Source of the DNA: Fibrobacter sp. UWEL
Lineage (GTDB): Bacteria > Fibrobacterota > Fibrobacteria > Fibrobacterales > Fibrobacteraceae
Assembly (NCBI RefSeq): GCF_900142535.1
Contig: NZ_FRBE01000002.1
Span: 1 to 64,000, forward strand
Reading direction: 5' to 3'
Length of the DNA stretch: 64,000 nucleotides
The translations under genes and the position numbers were made by a program. Of this stretch, positions 20,888 through 30,126 are shown piece by piece. Within the stretch, counting starts at the first letter, position 1. Each line of letters starts with the position of its first letter. The notes beneath the pieces are model-generated. The model was not told the DNA's origin. It did no database searches and saw only the letters and a program-made list of their open reading frames with translations.

Positions 20888-22342
20888 TTATTCCTGAGCC
20901 AACTTGTCGAGAATTTCGTTGACCATAGCCGGGTTGGCCTTGCCACCGGACTTACGCATGGTCATACCCACAAGGAAGCCCTTCAAAGCAACCTTACCGG
21001 CCTTGAATTCTGCAAACTGAGCAGCGTTGGCAGCGCAAACTTCGCGGACGATTGCTTCGATAGCGCCAGTGTCAGCCACCTGAACCAGACCCTTTTCCTT
21101 AACGATGTCTGCAGGATCCTTACCGGTTTCGAACATGTCGGCGAAGACGGTCTTAGCGATCTTACCGTTGATGGTCTTGTCTTCGATCAAGTTCACCAGA
21201 GCGCAGAGCTGTTCCGGCTTAATCTTCAGGTCAGCGAGGCCGCCTTCCAGATCCTTCATCTTGGCCAGGAGTTCAGTAATGACCCAGTTAGCCAGTACCT
21301 TACCGTTCTTGCAATTCTTGGAAGCTGTATCGAACCAGTCGCTGATGTCGCGGTCGTCGGTCAAAACCTGTGCGTCGTATTCAGACACACCCAGGTCGTT
21401 CATAAAGCGTGCGCGGCGGGCATCCGGCAGTTCCGGAAGGGTGCGGCGGATTTCTTCCACGAAGGCAGGATCGGTAACGAGGCGTACCATGTCCGGTTCC
21501 GGGAAGTACTTATAGTCGTGAGCGTCTTCCTTGGAGCGGATGACGATAGTCTTGTCGGCGTTGGGATCGTAACGCTTGGTGCACTGTTCCACTTCCTTGC
21601 CAGCGTCCAGAGTAGCGGACTGCAGGTAGTATTCGGCGTTCAAAGCCTTTTCAAGGTTGGTGAAGCTGTTCAAGTTCTTGATTTCTGCACGGGTGCCGAA
21701 AGGAGCGTCTTCGGAAGCACGGAGGGAGATGTTACCGTCGCAGCGCATGTTGCCGTTTTCCATGTTAGCATTGGAAACGCGGGTGTATTCCAAAGTCTGC
21801 TTAATCTTCTTGAGGACCAGCACTGCTTCTTCCGGACTACGGATGTCCGGTTCAGTCACGATTTCGCACAGCGGGGTACCGCAGCGGTTTGCGTCAAAAT
21901 GAGAATCGGTGGGGCTCATGTCGTGAATCAGCTTACCAGCGTCTTCTTCCATATGGATACGGGTAATGCCCACGCGCTTCTTGGTACCGTCAGCCTTGAT
22001 GATTTCCAGCCAGCCGTTCTTGCAGATGGGATGATCGTACACCGGAAGACCACCAGTCTGAGTGATCTGATAACCCTTGGGAAGGTCCGGGTAGAAATAG
22101 TTCTTACGAGTCCACATAGCGTTCAGGTCAATTTCGCAGTTGAGAGCGAGACCCAAACGGATTGCGTATTCCACAGCCTTCTTGTTGGGAACAGGCATTG
22201 CACCAGGCATACCCAGGCAAACCGGGCAAACGTGCTTGTTAGGAGTAGTGTTCACTTCAATTTCGCAACCGCAGAACATCTTGGTCTTGGTAGCGAGCTG
22301 GCAATGGATTTCGAGACCGATAACGGTAGAGTAATTAGGCAT
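20888..22342 (-). CDS. gatB: Asp-tRNA(Asn)/Glu-tRNA(Gln) amidotransferase subunit B
   Basis: GatB is the kinase and tRNA-binding subunit of the amidotransferase that converts Glu-tRNA(Gln) to Gln-tRNA(Gln) (and Asp-tRNA to Asn-tRNA). It begins with the family block VIGLEIHCQLATKTKMFC. The LPKGYQITQ loop and HMEEDAGK follow, and the C-terminal YqeY-like domain ends in NPAMVNEILDKL. At 484 residues the length is normal. gatA and gatC are not in the window. Being essential, it is a stable host neighbour for the integrated element. Confidence 0.97.
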   Translation of the reverse strand: MPNYSTVIGLEIHCQLATKTKMFCGCEIEVNTTPNKHVCPVCLGMPGAMPVPNKKAVEYAIRLGLALNCEIDLNAMWTRKNYFYPDLPKGYQITQTGGLPVYDHPICKNGWLEIIKADGTKKRVGITRIHMEEDAGKLIHDMSPTDSHFDANRCGTPLCEIVTEPDIRSPEEAVLVLKKIKQTLEYTRVSNANMENGNMRCDGNISLRASEDAPFGTRAEIKNLNSFTNLEKALNAEYYLQSATLDAGKEVEQCTKRYDPNADKTIVIRSKEDAHDYKYFPEPDMVRLVTDPAFVEEIRRTLPELPDARRARFMNDLGVSEYDAQVLTDDRDISDWFDTASKNCKNGKVLANWVITELLAKMKDLEGGLADLKIKPEQLCALVNLIEDKTINGKIAKTVFADMFETGKDPADIVKEKGLVQVADTGAIEAIVREVCAANAAQFAEFKAGKVALKGFLVGMTMRKSGGKANPAMVNEILDKLAQE

Positions 22343-22377
22343 ATTAGCTCCAGTAAATTTTTACGGATAAAATTTAG

Positions 22378-22406
22378 AAAAAAGGCCGATTCCCCATGGA
22401 GTCGGC
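22378..22406 (-). terminator. Intrinsic terminator between PIN gene and gatB
   Basis: Reading the minus strand, GGCCGACTCC pairs with GGGAATCGGCC (some mismatches at the loop side) and TTTTTTC follows. It would end the PIN gene transcript before gatB starts at 22342. Confidence 0.7.
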
Positions 22407-22438
22407 CAGACTAATTTTCCAATGTTTTTCGTTGAAAA

Positions 22439-22888
22439 CTATACTTCGTCCAGAGTCACTACGGGAATGTCCATAGCGCTGGCAAAGTTGGCGTTTTCTG
22501 TAAGGATACAGTCGGCACCGTTCACGAAGGCGGTGGCCAGACGTAAGGAATCGGCTTCGGAAATTTTATGGTTGGTACGACCTGCGGCAGCAAAGAGTTC
22601 CGCGGCCTTCACGGCGATTTCACCATTGACGTCGCAGAGCTTGACGTTGGAGGAATTCTCGAAGAATTCGCGGTACTGGCGGGCAAGAACGCCCTCCCCC
22701 GCTACACAGGCTTTCTGGGAAAGTTCGAACAAGGTAACAGAAGATGCCAGCAGGGTAATGTTCTTTTCGTAGGCATAGTCCAGCACTTCGGATACAACGG
22801 GATAGTAATCCGGATGCATCTGCAGAAGACGCACCACGGCGCTTGTATCAAGAAACAAGATGCGGGACTGTTCAACGGCCTTGTTCAT
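22439..22888 (-). CDS. PIN-domain protein (VapC-like)
   Basis: The 149-residue protein starts RILFLDTSAVVRLLQMHPDY, the first Asp of a PIN site, with ALLASSVTLFELSQKA for the acidic helix. NHKISEADSLRLATAFVNGADCILTENANF carries the later acidic residues. It should be an RNase toxin-like nuclease. No antitoxin gene is visible next to it (the neighbour 22918 is a secreted protein), so it could be an orphan or solitary nuclease. The gene is separated from gatB by a terminator. Confidence 0.75.
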   Translation of the reverse strand: MNKAVEQSRILFLDTSAVVRLLQMHPDYYPVVSEVLDYAYEKNITLLASSVTLFELSQKACVAGEGVLARQYREFFENSSNVKLCDVNGEIAVKAAELFAAAGRTNHKISEADSLRLATAFVNGADCILTENANFASAMDIPVVTLDEV

Positions 22889-22917
22889 ATACTGGACTAG
22901 AGATCCGGCAGGGGCAA

Positions 22918-24006
22918 TTACTCGTAAATTTCCATCTGGGCGATGTCTTCACGCATGCCTGCACGGACCATCTTGAAGCGTTCAGCCTTGGGATAGAAGT
23001 ACCAGATCCACCATTCACCGCTAATATCGGTACGCTTGGTCTTGATTGCCAGGGGCTTTTCACCCTTGAAGAAGTCGCGCTTATGGGGAATCACATGTTC
23101 AAAGGGACGGTAGGTATGAACTTCGTCGCCGGCCTTACGTTCAATAAAGCCGTTGCCGCCCTTACTCCAGGTGATGGTCACCTTGCCGTTTTCGTCCTTT
23201 TCTTCCTTGCAGGAATCAAAGCCGCTATCGCACCACTTGAAGTACTTGTAGGTAAAGGCCTGTTCCGGCGAGCTGAAGTTTTCGGTAACGCGGGGATTAC
23301 CCTTGAAAGTATTGTAGTCGCCTTCCAATGCGTAAGAGCCAACGTTGTAGGCTGTGCAGCCACGCTGTGCCACCTTGACCTTGCGGTTGACCACAGCCAC
23401 ATCCACGGTGCAGTCTTCTTCGGAGTAGGTCATGCGGATGTTGCCGTTGGATTCACGGGCTTCCACGTTACTTGCCTCGAATTCAGCGCGATTGCCAAAG
23501 GGACCATTCTGAATCACGATGGTGAACAGGCGGGGATTGGTGGGAGACTTCTTGAGGGTTACCGTACCGGAGTTGGAAGCGTAGACACCGCTCAAGTCCT
23601 GGGAGGCCTGTTTGAAACGAGCCAGGTCGGCGCGCTTGACCCAGAGGTCATCACCAAACTTACACTGGATGGGGAGATACTTGGGAGGTTCGCTGGATTC
23701 CACCTTTTCCCAGTAGTAGACTTTCTTTTTCTTGACCTTGAACTTAGGCTTGCCCTTCTTGTCGTACACCTTCTTGCCCTTTTTCATGACATAGACGGTG
23801 TCTTTTTCAAATCTGAACTTCTTAACGGAATCCTGGGGAGGAGGAAGTTCCTTGATCCAGTCGGAAACAATCAGGGAGCCTGCAGGATTGGATTCATCAA
23901 CTTCGTTTTGATATTTACGGAAAACAGAAAGAGTTTCCTGACTAAATGCAAATGTGGTAAGAATAAACAGAGCACAAATAAGAACTTTTCTCAAAATCAA
24001 CCTCAC
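22918..24006 (-). CDS. Secreted protein of unknown function (362 aa)
   Basis: An N-terminal signal peptide (LILRKVLICALFILTTFAFS) is followed by a 340-residue periplasmic or extracellular protein. A Lys-rich part (MKKGKKVYDKKGKPKFKVKKKK) lies near residue 75, and a beta-rich core with DLSGVYASNSGTVTL follows. Six or more Cys residues suggest disulfides. No family recognised. It is a monocistronic-looking minus-strand gene, divergent from the outer-membrane protein gene at 24103. Confidence 0.65.
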   Translation of the reverse strand: MRLILRKVLICALFILTTFAFSQETLSVFRKYQNEVDESNPAGSLIVSDWIKELPPPQDSVKKFRFEKDTVYVMKKGKKVYDKKGKPKFKVKKKKVYYWEKVESSEPPKYLPIQCKFGDDLWVKRADLARFKQASQDLSGVYASNSGTVTLKKSPTNPRLFTIVIQNGPFGNRAEFEASNVEARESNGNIRMTYSEEDCTVDVAVVNRKVKVAQRGCTAYNVGSYALEGDYNTFKGNPRVTENFSSPEQAFTYKYFKWCDSGFDSCKEEKDENGKVTITWSKGGNGFIERKAGDEVHTYRPFEHVIPHKRDFFKGEKPLAIKTKRTDISGEWWIWYFYPKAERFKMVRAGMREDIAQMEIYE

Positions 24007-24102
24007 TTGGGGCTAAAATTAGCTTTTTAATGGTGTATTTTCCCTACGTGAATATTTTTTTACTACAATTTGATTGTGGAATTAGTGAAAGGAGTTCCTT
24101 AT

Positions 24103-25485
24103 ATGAAAAAAATGTTCCTCGCCTCTTGCGTTCTGGCCGCAGCAGTTTACGCCCAGGATGCAGCACCCGCCGCAGCAGCTGCACCCGCCGCAGCAGCTGC
24201 ACCCGCAGCAGCAGCTCCCGCCGCTAACGCTGCAGAACCTGCACCCGTAGCTGAAGCAGCTCCTGCACAGGAAGCAGCACCGGTGGCAGAAGCCGCCCCC
24301 GCAGAAGCTCCCGCAGCCGAAGCTCCGGTAGCAGAAGCAGCACCTGCAGCAGAACCTGTCGCCGAAGCAGCTCCCGCCGCTGAAGCTCCCGCCGAAGCAG
24401 CACCTGCAGTAGAAGCAGCTCCCGCAGCAACCGAAGAAGTTGCAGCAGCATCTAACGACCAGCCCAAGAAGAAGAAGCGTCGCAAGAAGAAAAAGATGAT
24501 CGAAAACGCAGTGATGTCTGTAAACCAGATTAACTTCGACATCAACGCCGACTTCGAATTGGAAGCAGGCAAGACTTTCTGGACAAGCGAAGACGACGAT
24601 CTGGGCGACAACTTCGAAGTGTGGAACGGCGAAGCAAACTTTGCAGTCCTCGCAGAAACCGACGACTTCAAGGGCAAGATCGGTATCGCATTCTATCCGG
24701 GCGACCTGGCTACTGGCGATTACGATTCCAAGAAGGTTAAGCGCGAAGCTATCCGCTCCAACTCCAACAATGTTGCCGACAACTTCTCCCTGGACGAAGC
24801 ATGGGCTCAGCAGGGTACCGAATACTTCACCTTCAAGGTGGGTCGTTGGGACAACACAGACAAGAGCGGCGACTACTTCGGTGGCTACATCGATGGTTAC
24901 CTGAACGGTTTCCTCTCTACTCAGAAGTCTGAAAACCAGTTGCAGTTCGGTTTCACCCCGACTGAAAATCTGGACATGTACCTATCCTTGATCAGCGGTT
25001 CTTCTAACCTGAACAAGGGCGACCTCCGTGCAGCATTCAACTTCCACGGTCTGGAAGGTCTGGAAGGTCTGAAGGTTCAGCTGGCATACCGTGCAAACCT
25101 GTTCGACGCCATCTATGACGCCGACGCAGACCTGAAGCACAACATCTCCGCCAAGTTCAACCTCCCCCTCAACAACACCTTCGGCATCTTTGCTGAAGCT
25201 GCTTTGATGGATGCTTCCGACGAAATGAACCTGCCGGTGACCGGCGGTATCGCAATCACCACTAAGGTTGTGGACCGTATCATTCTCGAAGCTGAATACG
25301 TTAAGGACCGTCATGAATGCGGTTACGGCGTGAACGACAAGCAGAAGCATGTTAAGGACGTTCTCGGTGCATTCTACATCGAAAAGGCCTTCACCGACCG
25401 CTTCAGCCTGTCCGCTGGCTTCCACAACTTCGGCTCTACCAAGGACTACATGCTCTCTGGCAACCTGGTTGGTAGAATCAACTAA
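24103..25485 (+). CDS. Outer-membrane beta-barrel protein with Ala/Pro/Glu linker
   Basis: The start ATG 24103 is preceded by AAAGGAG at an ideal distance, and a signal peptide LASCVLAAAVYA follows. Residues about 20-125 are a low-complexity linker of Ala, Pro and Glu (AEAAPAAE-type repeats), then a basic patch KKKKRRKKKK. The rest alternates in beta-strand fashion with aromatic ends (FWTSEDD, DNFEVWN, TFKVGRWDN) and ends in LVGRIN, typical of a barrel. The linker could span the peptidoglycan and the basic cluster could bind wall or surface polymers; that is inference. Confidence 0.75.
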   Translation: MKKMFLASCVLAAAVYAQDAAPAAAAAPAAAAAPAAAAPAANAAEPAPVAEAAPAQEAAPVAEAAPAEAPAAEAPVAEAAPAAEPVAEAAPAAEAPAEAAPAVEAAPAATEEVAAASNDQPKKKKRRKKKKMIENAVMSVNQINFDINADFELEAGKTFWTSEDDDLGDNFEVWNGEANFAVLAETDDFKGKIGIAFYPGDLATGDYDSKKVKREAIRSNSNNVADNFSLDEAWAQQGTEYFTFKVGRWDNTDKSGDYFGGYIDGYLNGFLSTQKSENQLQFGFTPTENLDMYLSLISGSSNLNKGDLRAAFNFHGLEGLEGLKVQLAYRANLFDAIYDADADLKHNISAKFNLPLNNTFGIFAEAALMDASDEMNLPVTGGIAITTKVVDRIILEAEYVKDRHECGYGVNDKQKHVKDVLGAFYIEKAFTDRFSLSAGFHNFGSTKDYMLSGNLVGRIN

Positions 25486-25508
25486 CGCAAGAGCGTTGAT
25501 AGCGATTT

Positions 25509-25542
25509 CAAAAGGCATCTGGTTAAGACCAGATGCCTTTTT
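25509..25542 (+). terminator. Intrinsic terminator after the outer-membrane protein gene
   Basis: AAAGGCATCTGGT (25511-25523) and ACCAGATGCCTTT (25528-25540) are perfect inverse complements, ending in TTTTT. It terminates the plus-strand transcript of the 24103 gene. Confidence 0.85.
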
Positions 25543-25549
25543 CACACAC

Positions 25550-25588
25550 AAAAAAAGCTAGGTCGCTTCTGCGATCTAGCTTTTTTTA
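25550..25588 (-). terminator. Bidirectional terminator between convergent genes
   Basis: AAAAAAAGCTAGGTCGC / GCGATCTAGCTTTTTTT pair around TTCT with one mismatch. A- and T-runs flank both sides, so it can act for the minus-strand gene at 25614 as well as for rightward transcripts. Confidence 0.75.
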
Positions 25589-25613
25589 ATACCGGCGCTT
25601 GAGGCTTGCGGAA

Positions 25614-25811
25614 TTACAGGCCCTTGCGGTCCAGTTCCATGATGAGGGACTGGAGTGATTCTTCAACACTGGAACGGAAGTCAGAGGAACCAACGCTGCA
25701 GCTGGCAACAATGTCAGCACCCTTGGTGATGCGGATGATAGCGAAGCCTGCTTCCTGAGAGAAAGAAACGTTAAGACCCTTATTCAAAACCTTTTCCAAA
25801 AGATCGCGCAT
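25614..25811 (-). CDS. Small hypothetical protein (65 aa)
   Basis: Sixty-five residues: MRDLLEKVLNKGLNVSFSQEAGFAIIRIT..., with a helix, three strands and a final helix SLQSLIMELDRKGL. It looks like a compact cytosolic alpha/beta protein. No family recognised. It has its own upstream AT-rich region and a downstream terminator, so it is probably a single-gene unit. Confidence 0.6.
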   Translation of the reverse strand: MRDLLEKVLNKGLNVSFSQEAGFAIIRITKGADIVASCSVGSSDFRSSVEESLQSLIMELDRKGL

Positions 25812-25938
25812 TAGAAAACTCCTTTCTAGTGTAAATAAAAATTGTTGCTATCAAATTAGGCTTTTTTCCTAGGAAAAACAAGATGAAATTTGATTTTTAT
25901 GGCTTTTTCTTTGATTTTTCGTGGCTATATTGTAGTTG

Positions 25939-26628
25939 ATGTTCGATTTTCACCTTCACCTGGCCCGTTTTAAGTCTCCCACGACCGTTGCAAAGGGACT
26001 TTTTGACGTCGGAACAGGTTTTAATACCATCGCCTGCGAACCTCGGGAATGGGAAAAATCCCTGGATTTGGAATCCCGGGGACTGGAAGCACATCAAGCC
26101 TTTGGAATCCACCCCATGGTGGCGACCCAAATGACGGATGAAGACTTTGAACATCTGAAGGCAATCCTGCGAACACATCCAGAAGCCGATGTGGGAGAAT
26201 GCGGACTGGACAAGCGCTTTGAAGGGTATGCCCCCGCAGGCATCCAGGAGCAAGTATTTAAAAGGCAAATTGAACTTGCGCAAGATTTAAACCGTCCCTT
26301 GCACATTCATTGCGTCGGGGACTATTCTCGCATTTTACAAGCAGTAGCAGATGACGCTAGGCAGATTCCCCAGGTGGTCTTCCATCGCTTTGGCGGTGAC
26401 ATTTCCGCAGTTCGTTCCGCCCAGAAGTTGCTTGGACCTCGGGCAGTATTCAGCCTTCACGCAGATTCCTTCCGAAAGAAGTCTACGGTAGCTGCCATCA
26501 GGGAAATCCCTCCAGAGCAAGTCCGATTCGAGACGGACGCCGATGATGAAAGCTGGACCGCAGAACGAATTATCCACCAGCTAAAGGCTGTGGAAGAATT
26601 ATTTCTTAACCTCACCCACGCCTGCTAA
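25939..26628 (+). CDS. TatD-like metal-dependent hydrolase
   Basis: The 229-residue protein begins MFDFHLHLARF (HxH metal site), continues FGIHPMVATQ and VGECGLDKRF (Glu ligand in GECGLD), then PLHIHCVGDYSRI and VVFHRFGGD (His), and RFETDADDES (Asp). All metal ligands of the TatD DNase family are present. The family repairs DNA ends by 3'-5' exonuclease activity. It is shorter than average and divergent. Its end overlaps the convergent mfd gene by 30 bases. A second TatD gene occurs at 38493. Confidence 0.8.
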   Translation: MFDFHLHLARFKSPTTVAKGLFDVGTGFNTIACEPREWEKSLDLESRGLEAHQAFGIHPMVATQMTDEDFEHLKAILRTHPEADVGECGLDKRFEGYAPAGIQEQVFKRQIELAQDLNRPLHIHCVGDYSRILQAVADDARQIPQVVFHRFGGDISAVRSAQKLLGPRAVFSLHADSFRKKSTVAAIREIPPEQVRFETDADDESWTAERIIHQLKAVEELFLNLTHAC

Positions 26629-29600
26629 CAGCGGGTTCTTGGGCTGGATGGTGGCTGCCTGAGCCTTAATGACTGCGAAGGAACGGAACTGCTTGAGGGC
26701 GTTTTCCGCCAATGTCTTTGCAGAACCCTTCCCCACTTCAATAATCACCTGCATAGGAGAACCTGCGAGAATACGCATAGGGAACAGAGCGAGGCCGTAC
26801 ATTTCACTGATGATACGAACATCGGGAGGCGGGAATTCCGCGAAGGTTGCCGCAAGCATTCCCTTTCGCTGGACAAGACCCTGAATACGCAGGCGGCCAG
26901 CCAGAAGCCCCACTTCCGTCACTAGCAGCAACATCTTGGCGGGGTCAGGCACAGGACCGAAACGGTCTTCCAATTCCTGGGCAATACTCTGAATTTCATC
27001 CGTATGGGTAATGCGGGCAATACGCTGGTAAAGGTCGATTCGAGTAAGGCCATCCTGAATGTAGTCTTCCGGCAGATAGGCATCCACACCCAGTTCCACG
27101 CGAGTTTGGATAGGCTTTTCCACGGGGCCGCCACGAAGCATTTCCACCGCTTCCTTCACCAGACGAACATAGGTTTCAAAGCCCACTTCAGCGATGAAGC
27201 CATGCTGTTCCTGGCCCAGCAAGTTACCTGCGCCACGAATTTCCAAGTCGCGCATAGCCAGCTGGTAGCCGCTACCCAAGTCCGTAAACTGTTCCAGAGC
27301 TTTTAAGCGACGCATGGATTCTGCCGAGATTTCGTGCTTGGCGGGAACCACCAGCAGGGCCTTAGCAAGAACACTACTGCGTCCCACACGACCGCGCATC
27401 TGATACAGCTGGCTAATGCCAAAGTGATGGGCGTTCATAATGATGATGGTATTTGCGTTAGGAACGTCCAAGCCAGATTCAATAATGCTGGTACTGATCA
27501 GCACGTCGAACTTCTTGGAAATAAAGGCGTCCATGGCATTTTCCAGTTCGCGGTCATCCATCTGGCCGTGAGCCACACCGATGGAAGCGTTGGGAACTAG
27601 AGCCTCGATTTCATCCGCCAGAGTGTAAATGCTGTGAACGCGATCGTTGACGATAAACACCTGGCCGCCGCGGGCCAGTTCATCCAGGATGGCGTTCTTG
27701 ATCACTTCGTCATCCCGCTTCATCAAGGTGGTTTCTACGGGAAGGCGGTTGATGGGCGGAGTATTAATGAGGGAGATGTCGCGGACTCCGGTCATACTCA
27801 AATGGAGGGAGCGGGGAATGGGCGTTGCACTCATGCTCAGGGAGTCCACCGTCAAGCGGAGCTCGCGGAGTTTTTCCTTCTGCTTCACGCCAAACTTCTG
27901 TTCTTCATCGATGATGAGAAGTCCCAAGTCCTTGAACTTGTTCTTTTCGGAGAGAAGTGCGTGAGTTCCGATCAGGATATCCACCTTCCCTTCTTCCGCT
28001 TGCTTGAAAATATCCTTCTTTTCCTTGGCAGTCTTGTAACGATTTACAAGAGAGATATTGATACCAAAGCCAGCGAAGCGATCCATGAAGTTTTCGTAAT
28101 GCTGGGCGGCAAGAATGGTGGTGGGAACCAGAAGGGCCACTTGTTTCTTGCTGACCACGCACTTGAAGGCCGCACGCATGGCGACTTCCGTCTTGCCGAA
28201 CCCCACGTCGCCACAAACCAGACGGTCCATGGGGCGGCGGCTTTCCATATCCTGCTTGATTTCTGCAGTTGCCTTCACCTGGTCCGGCGTCGGGTCGTAC
28301 TCAAAAGCTTCTTCGAATTCTTCCTGAAGTTTGCCGTCCTTCGGGAAGGCGAAACCTTCAATCATTTCACGCTTGGCGTACAGTTCCACCAGGTCGCGGG
28401 CAATCTGGATGACCTTCTGCTTGACGCGCTTCTTCAGGTTTTCCCAGCTCTTGCCGCCTAGCTTATCCAGCTTGGGAGGTTCCTCACCGTGGTCCAGACG
28501 TTCAATCTTCTGGAGGTCTGCCACAGGGAATTTCAGGCGGTCGCCCCCTTCGTATTCCAGCAAGGCGCAGTCCACCATACCGCCGTTCACTTCCACACGG
28601 ACAAGGCCCAGATACTTACCTACGCCATGATCCTCATGAGCGACGAAGTCTCCTCGATTCAAGGATTCAATCATCAGAGCGCCGGAAACAGAACCGGACA
28701 CCTTCCTCTTGCGGGTCTTGTTGGAATGACGATTAAAAATTCGAGTTTCCGTCAGGAAGGCCACGTTATCTTCTTCCAGCCAGAAGCCTTCCGAAAGATT
28801 GCCCAGAATATAGTCCTCAATGGGCAAGTCACTGAACACGGTCTTCAGGCGATTAATACCGCCAGAGGTGGGAGCCACCACGAAGACGGAGCCGCCAGCA
28901 GCCGTAAACTCTTCAATCTGTTTCGCCACCGCATCCGTACCTGTGGAGGAGAAATCCTGAACACGACAATGCAAGTCATGCCAGTTTCCATCATCCACAT
29001 TGACGCGGGTCAAATCCATGGATCCACGACCAGCAAAACTGCGGGAAACCTCACCCATCTTCAACCAGATTTCGCTGGGAGGAACTGCATCACTTTCGAC
29101 CTGACGCAACTCATGGAAATCATTTTCGCACTTGAAAAAATACTTGGTGGCAGTTTCTGAAAGTACTGATAATTCTTCAAAAACCAGCGGGGCCTTTGGT
29201 AGGTAATCCAGCAGCGTATAGTCTAGTGATTCGTACTTACTGCGGTTCCACCAAAGCCCAGCGCTATCGCCATTATATTTCGCCAGTTCCCTTTCCGGAA
29301 TTACAAACTCTCCCATGGGGAAAAGCTGTACGGAATTCATCTTTTCTACAGAACGCTGGCTGAAAATATCAAAACTACGGATAGATTCGATTTCATCGCC
29401 AAAGAATTCAATTCGGATGGGATGAGGATACAAAAGGCAGTTGACATCAACAATACAGCCTCGGATGGAGAATTCCCCCACACCGCTTACCACAGGCTGT
29501 TCCACAAAGCCATGGTCCATCAGCCAGGGGCGCAATGTGGAAGGCTCAAATACGTCACCCACCTTCAGGGTGCGAGAATTCTTCATGATGGAGCCAGGAG

Positions 29601-29991
29601 CTGGCAACCTCATGAGGAATGCATCCAGAGGGCAAACAGTAATGAAGGGCGCTTCGTTCTTTTCCAAGTCGCGGAAGAACTTCAGACGTTCTTCCAGCAC
29701 CCCCTCAAAGGGCACCTTCTTTTCGTAAGGCTTCAATCCGATGGAAGGAAGAAAACGGACGAAATCCTCCCCCACCATGCTTTCCAAGTTTTCTACCCAG
29801 GTTTCCGCACTCTTGTAATCCTTGGCAATGACCAGGATGTGTTCCGGCTTCTGCTGGAAACGGATTGCCACCATCATGGATGCTACCGGAATGGTGGTTC
29901 CATTGACATGGATAGCCTCCCCCTGAACATTCTTGAACAGGGACAGAGAAGGCAAATGCGTAAAGGTGAGAAATTCGGAAAGATGATCCAT
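26599..29991 (-). CDS. mfd: Transcription-repair coupling factor Mfd
   Basis: Mfd releases stalled RNA polymerase and recruits UvrA. The 1130-residue protein has the normal order: UvrB-like N-terminal domains, the RNA polymerase interaction domain with YLGLVRVEV near residue 465, the helicase with GDVGFGKTEVAMRAAF (Walker A), LLIIDEEQKFGV (DEEQ), SATPIPRSLHLSMTGVRD, and the TRG/TRCF end. It is divergent from lexA; the 135 bp between them includes the SOS box, so SOS control of both genes is possible. Its 3' end overlaps the convergent tatD-like gene. Confidence 0.97.
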   Translation of the reverse strand: MDHLSEFLTFTHLPSLSLFKNVQGEAIHVNGTTIPVASMMVAIRFQQKPEHILVIAKDYKSAETWVENLESMVGEDFVRFLPSIGLKPYEKKVPFEGVLEERLKFFRDLEKNEAPFITVCPLDAFLMRLPAPGSIMKNSRTLKVGDVFEPSTLRPWLMDHGFVEQPVVSGVGEFSIRGCIVDVNCLLYPHPIRIEFFGDEIESIRSFDIFSQRSVEKMNSVQLFPMGEFVIPERELAKYNGDSAGLWWNRSKYESLDYTLLDYLPKAPLVFEELSVLSETATKYFFKCENDFHELRQVESDAVPPSEIWLKMGEVSRSFAGRGSMDLTRVNVDDGNWHDLHCRVQDFSSTGTDAVAKQIEEFTAAGGSVFVVAPTSGGINRLKTVFSDLPIEDYILGNLSEGFWLEEDNVAFLTETRIFNRHSNKTRKRKVSGSVSGALMIESLNRGDFVAHEDHGVGKYLGLVRVEVNGGMVDCALLEYEGGDRLKFPVADLQKIERLDHGEEPPKLDKLGGKSWENLKKRVKQKVIQIARDLVELYAKREMIEGFAFPKDGKLQEEFEEAFEYDPTPDQVKATAEIKQDMESRRPMDRLVCGDVGFGKTEVAMRAAFKCVVSKKQVALLVPTTILAAQHYENFMDRFAGFGINISLVNRYKTAKEKKDIFKQAEEGKVDILIGTHALLSEKNKFKDLGLLIIDEEQKFGVKQKEKLRELRLTVDSLSMSATPIPRSLHLSMTGVRDISLINTPPINRLPVETTLMKRDDEVIKNAILDELARGGQVFIVNDRVHSIYTLADEIEALVPNASIGVAHGQMDDRELENAMDAFISKKFDVLISTSIIESGLDVPNANTIIIMNAHHFGISQLYQMRGRVGRSSVLAKALLVVPAKHEISAESMRRLKALEQFTDLGSGYQLAMRDLEIRGAGNLLGQEQHGFIAEVGFETYVRLVKEAVEMLRGGPVEKPIQTRVELGVDAYLPEDYIQDGLTRIDLYQRIARITHTDEIQSIAQELEDRFGPVPDPAKMLLLVTEVGLLAGRLRIQGLVQRKGMLAATFAEFPPPDVRIISEMYGLALFPMRILAGSPMQVIIEVGKGSAKTLAENALKQFRSFAVIKAQAATIQPKNPLLAGVGEVKK

Positions 29992-30068
29992 ATGGCCAAA
30001 GATAGAAAGTAAAAATAAGTTCGTTCAGTGATAAAAAAGAAAAAGTTACTTTTTGTGCAGTGAAAGTA

Positions 30069-30097
30069 TTGACAATTGCCCAAGAGTGCACTATATT
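30069..30097 (+). promoter_or_regulatory. lexA promoter with LexA operator
   Basis: TTGACA at 30069-30074 and TATATT at 30092-30097 are separated by 17 bp, a near-consensus sigma-70 promoter. The 14-bp sequence TGCCCAAGAGTGCA at 30077-30090 lies in the spacer and fits TGCNCN4GTGCA, the LexA box of Fibrobacter. LexA binding there would block RNA polymerase, so lexA is autoregulated. Confidence 0.85.
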
Positions 30098-30126
30098 TAT
30101 AATCGTAAAAATTTAAGAGGTACAAG

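Noticed and set aside
20798-22414. A 538-residue plus-strand ORF opposite gatB
   Set aside because: GatB signatures on the minus strand are unmistakable; the plus-strand frame is a GC-bias shadow.
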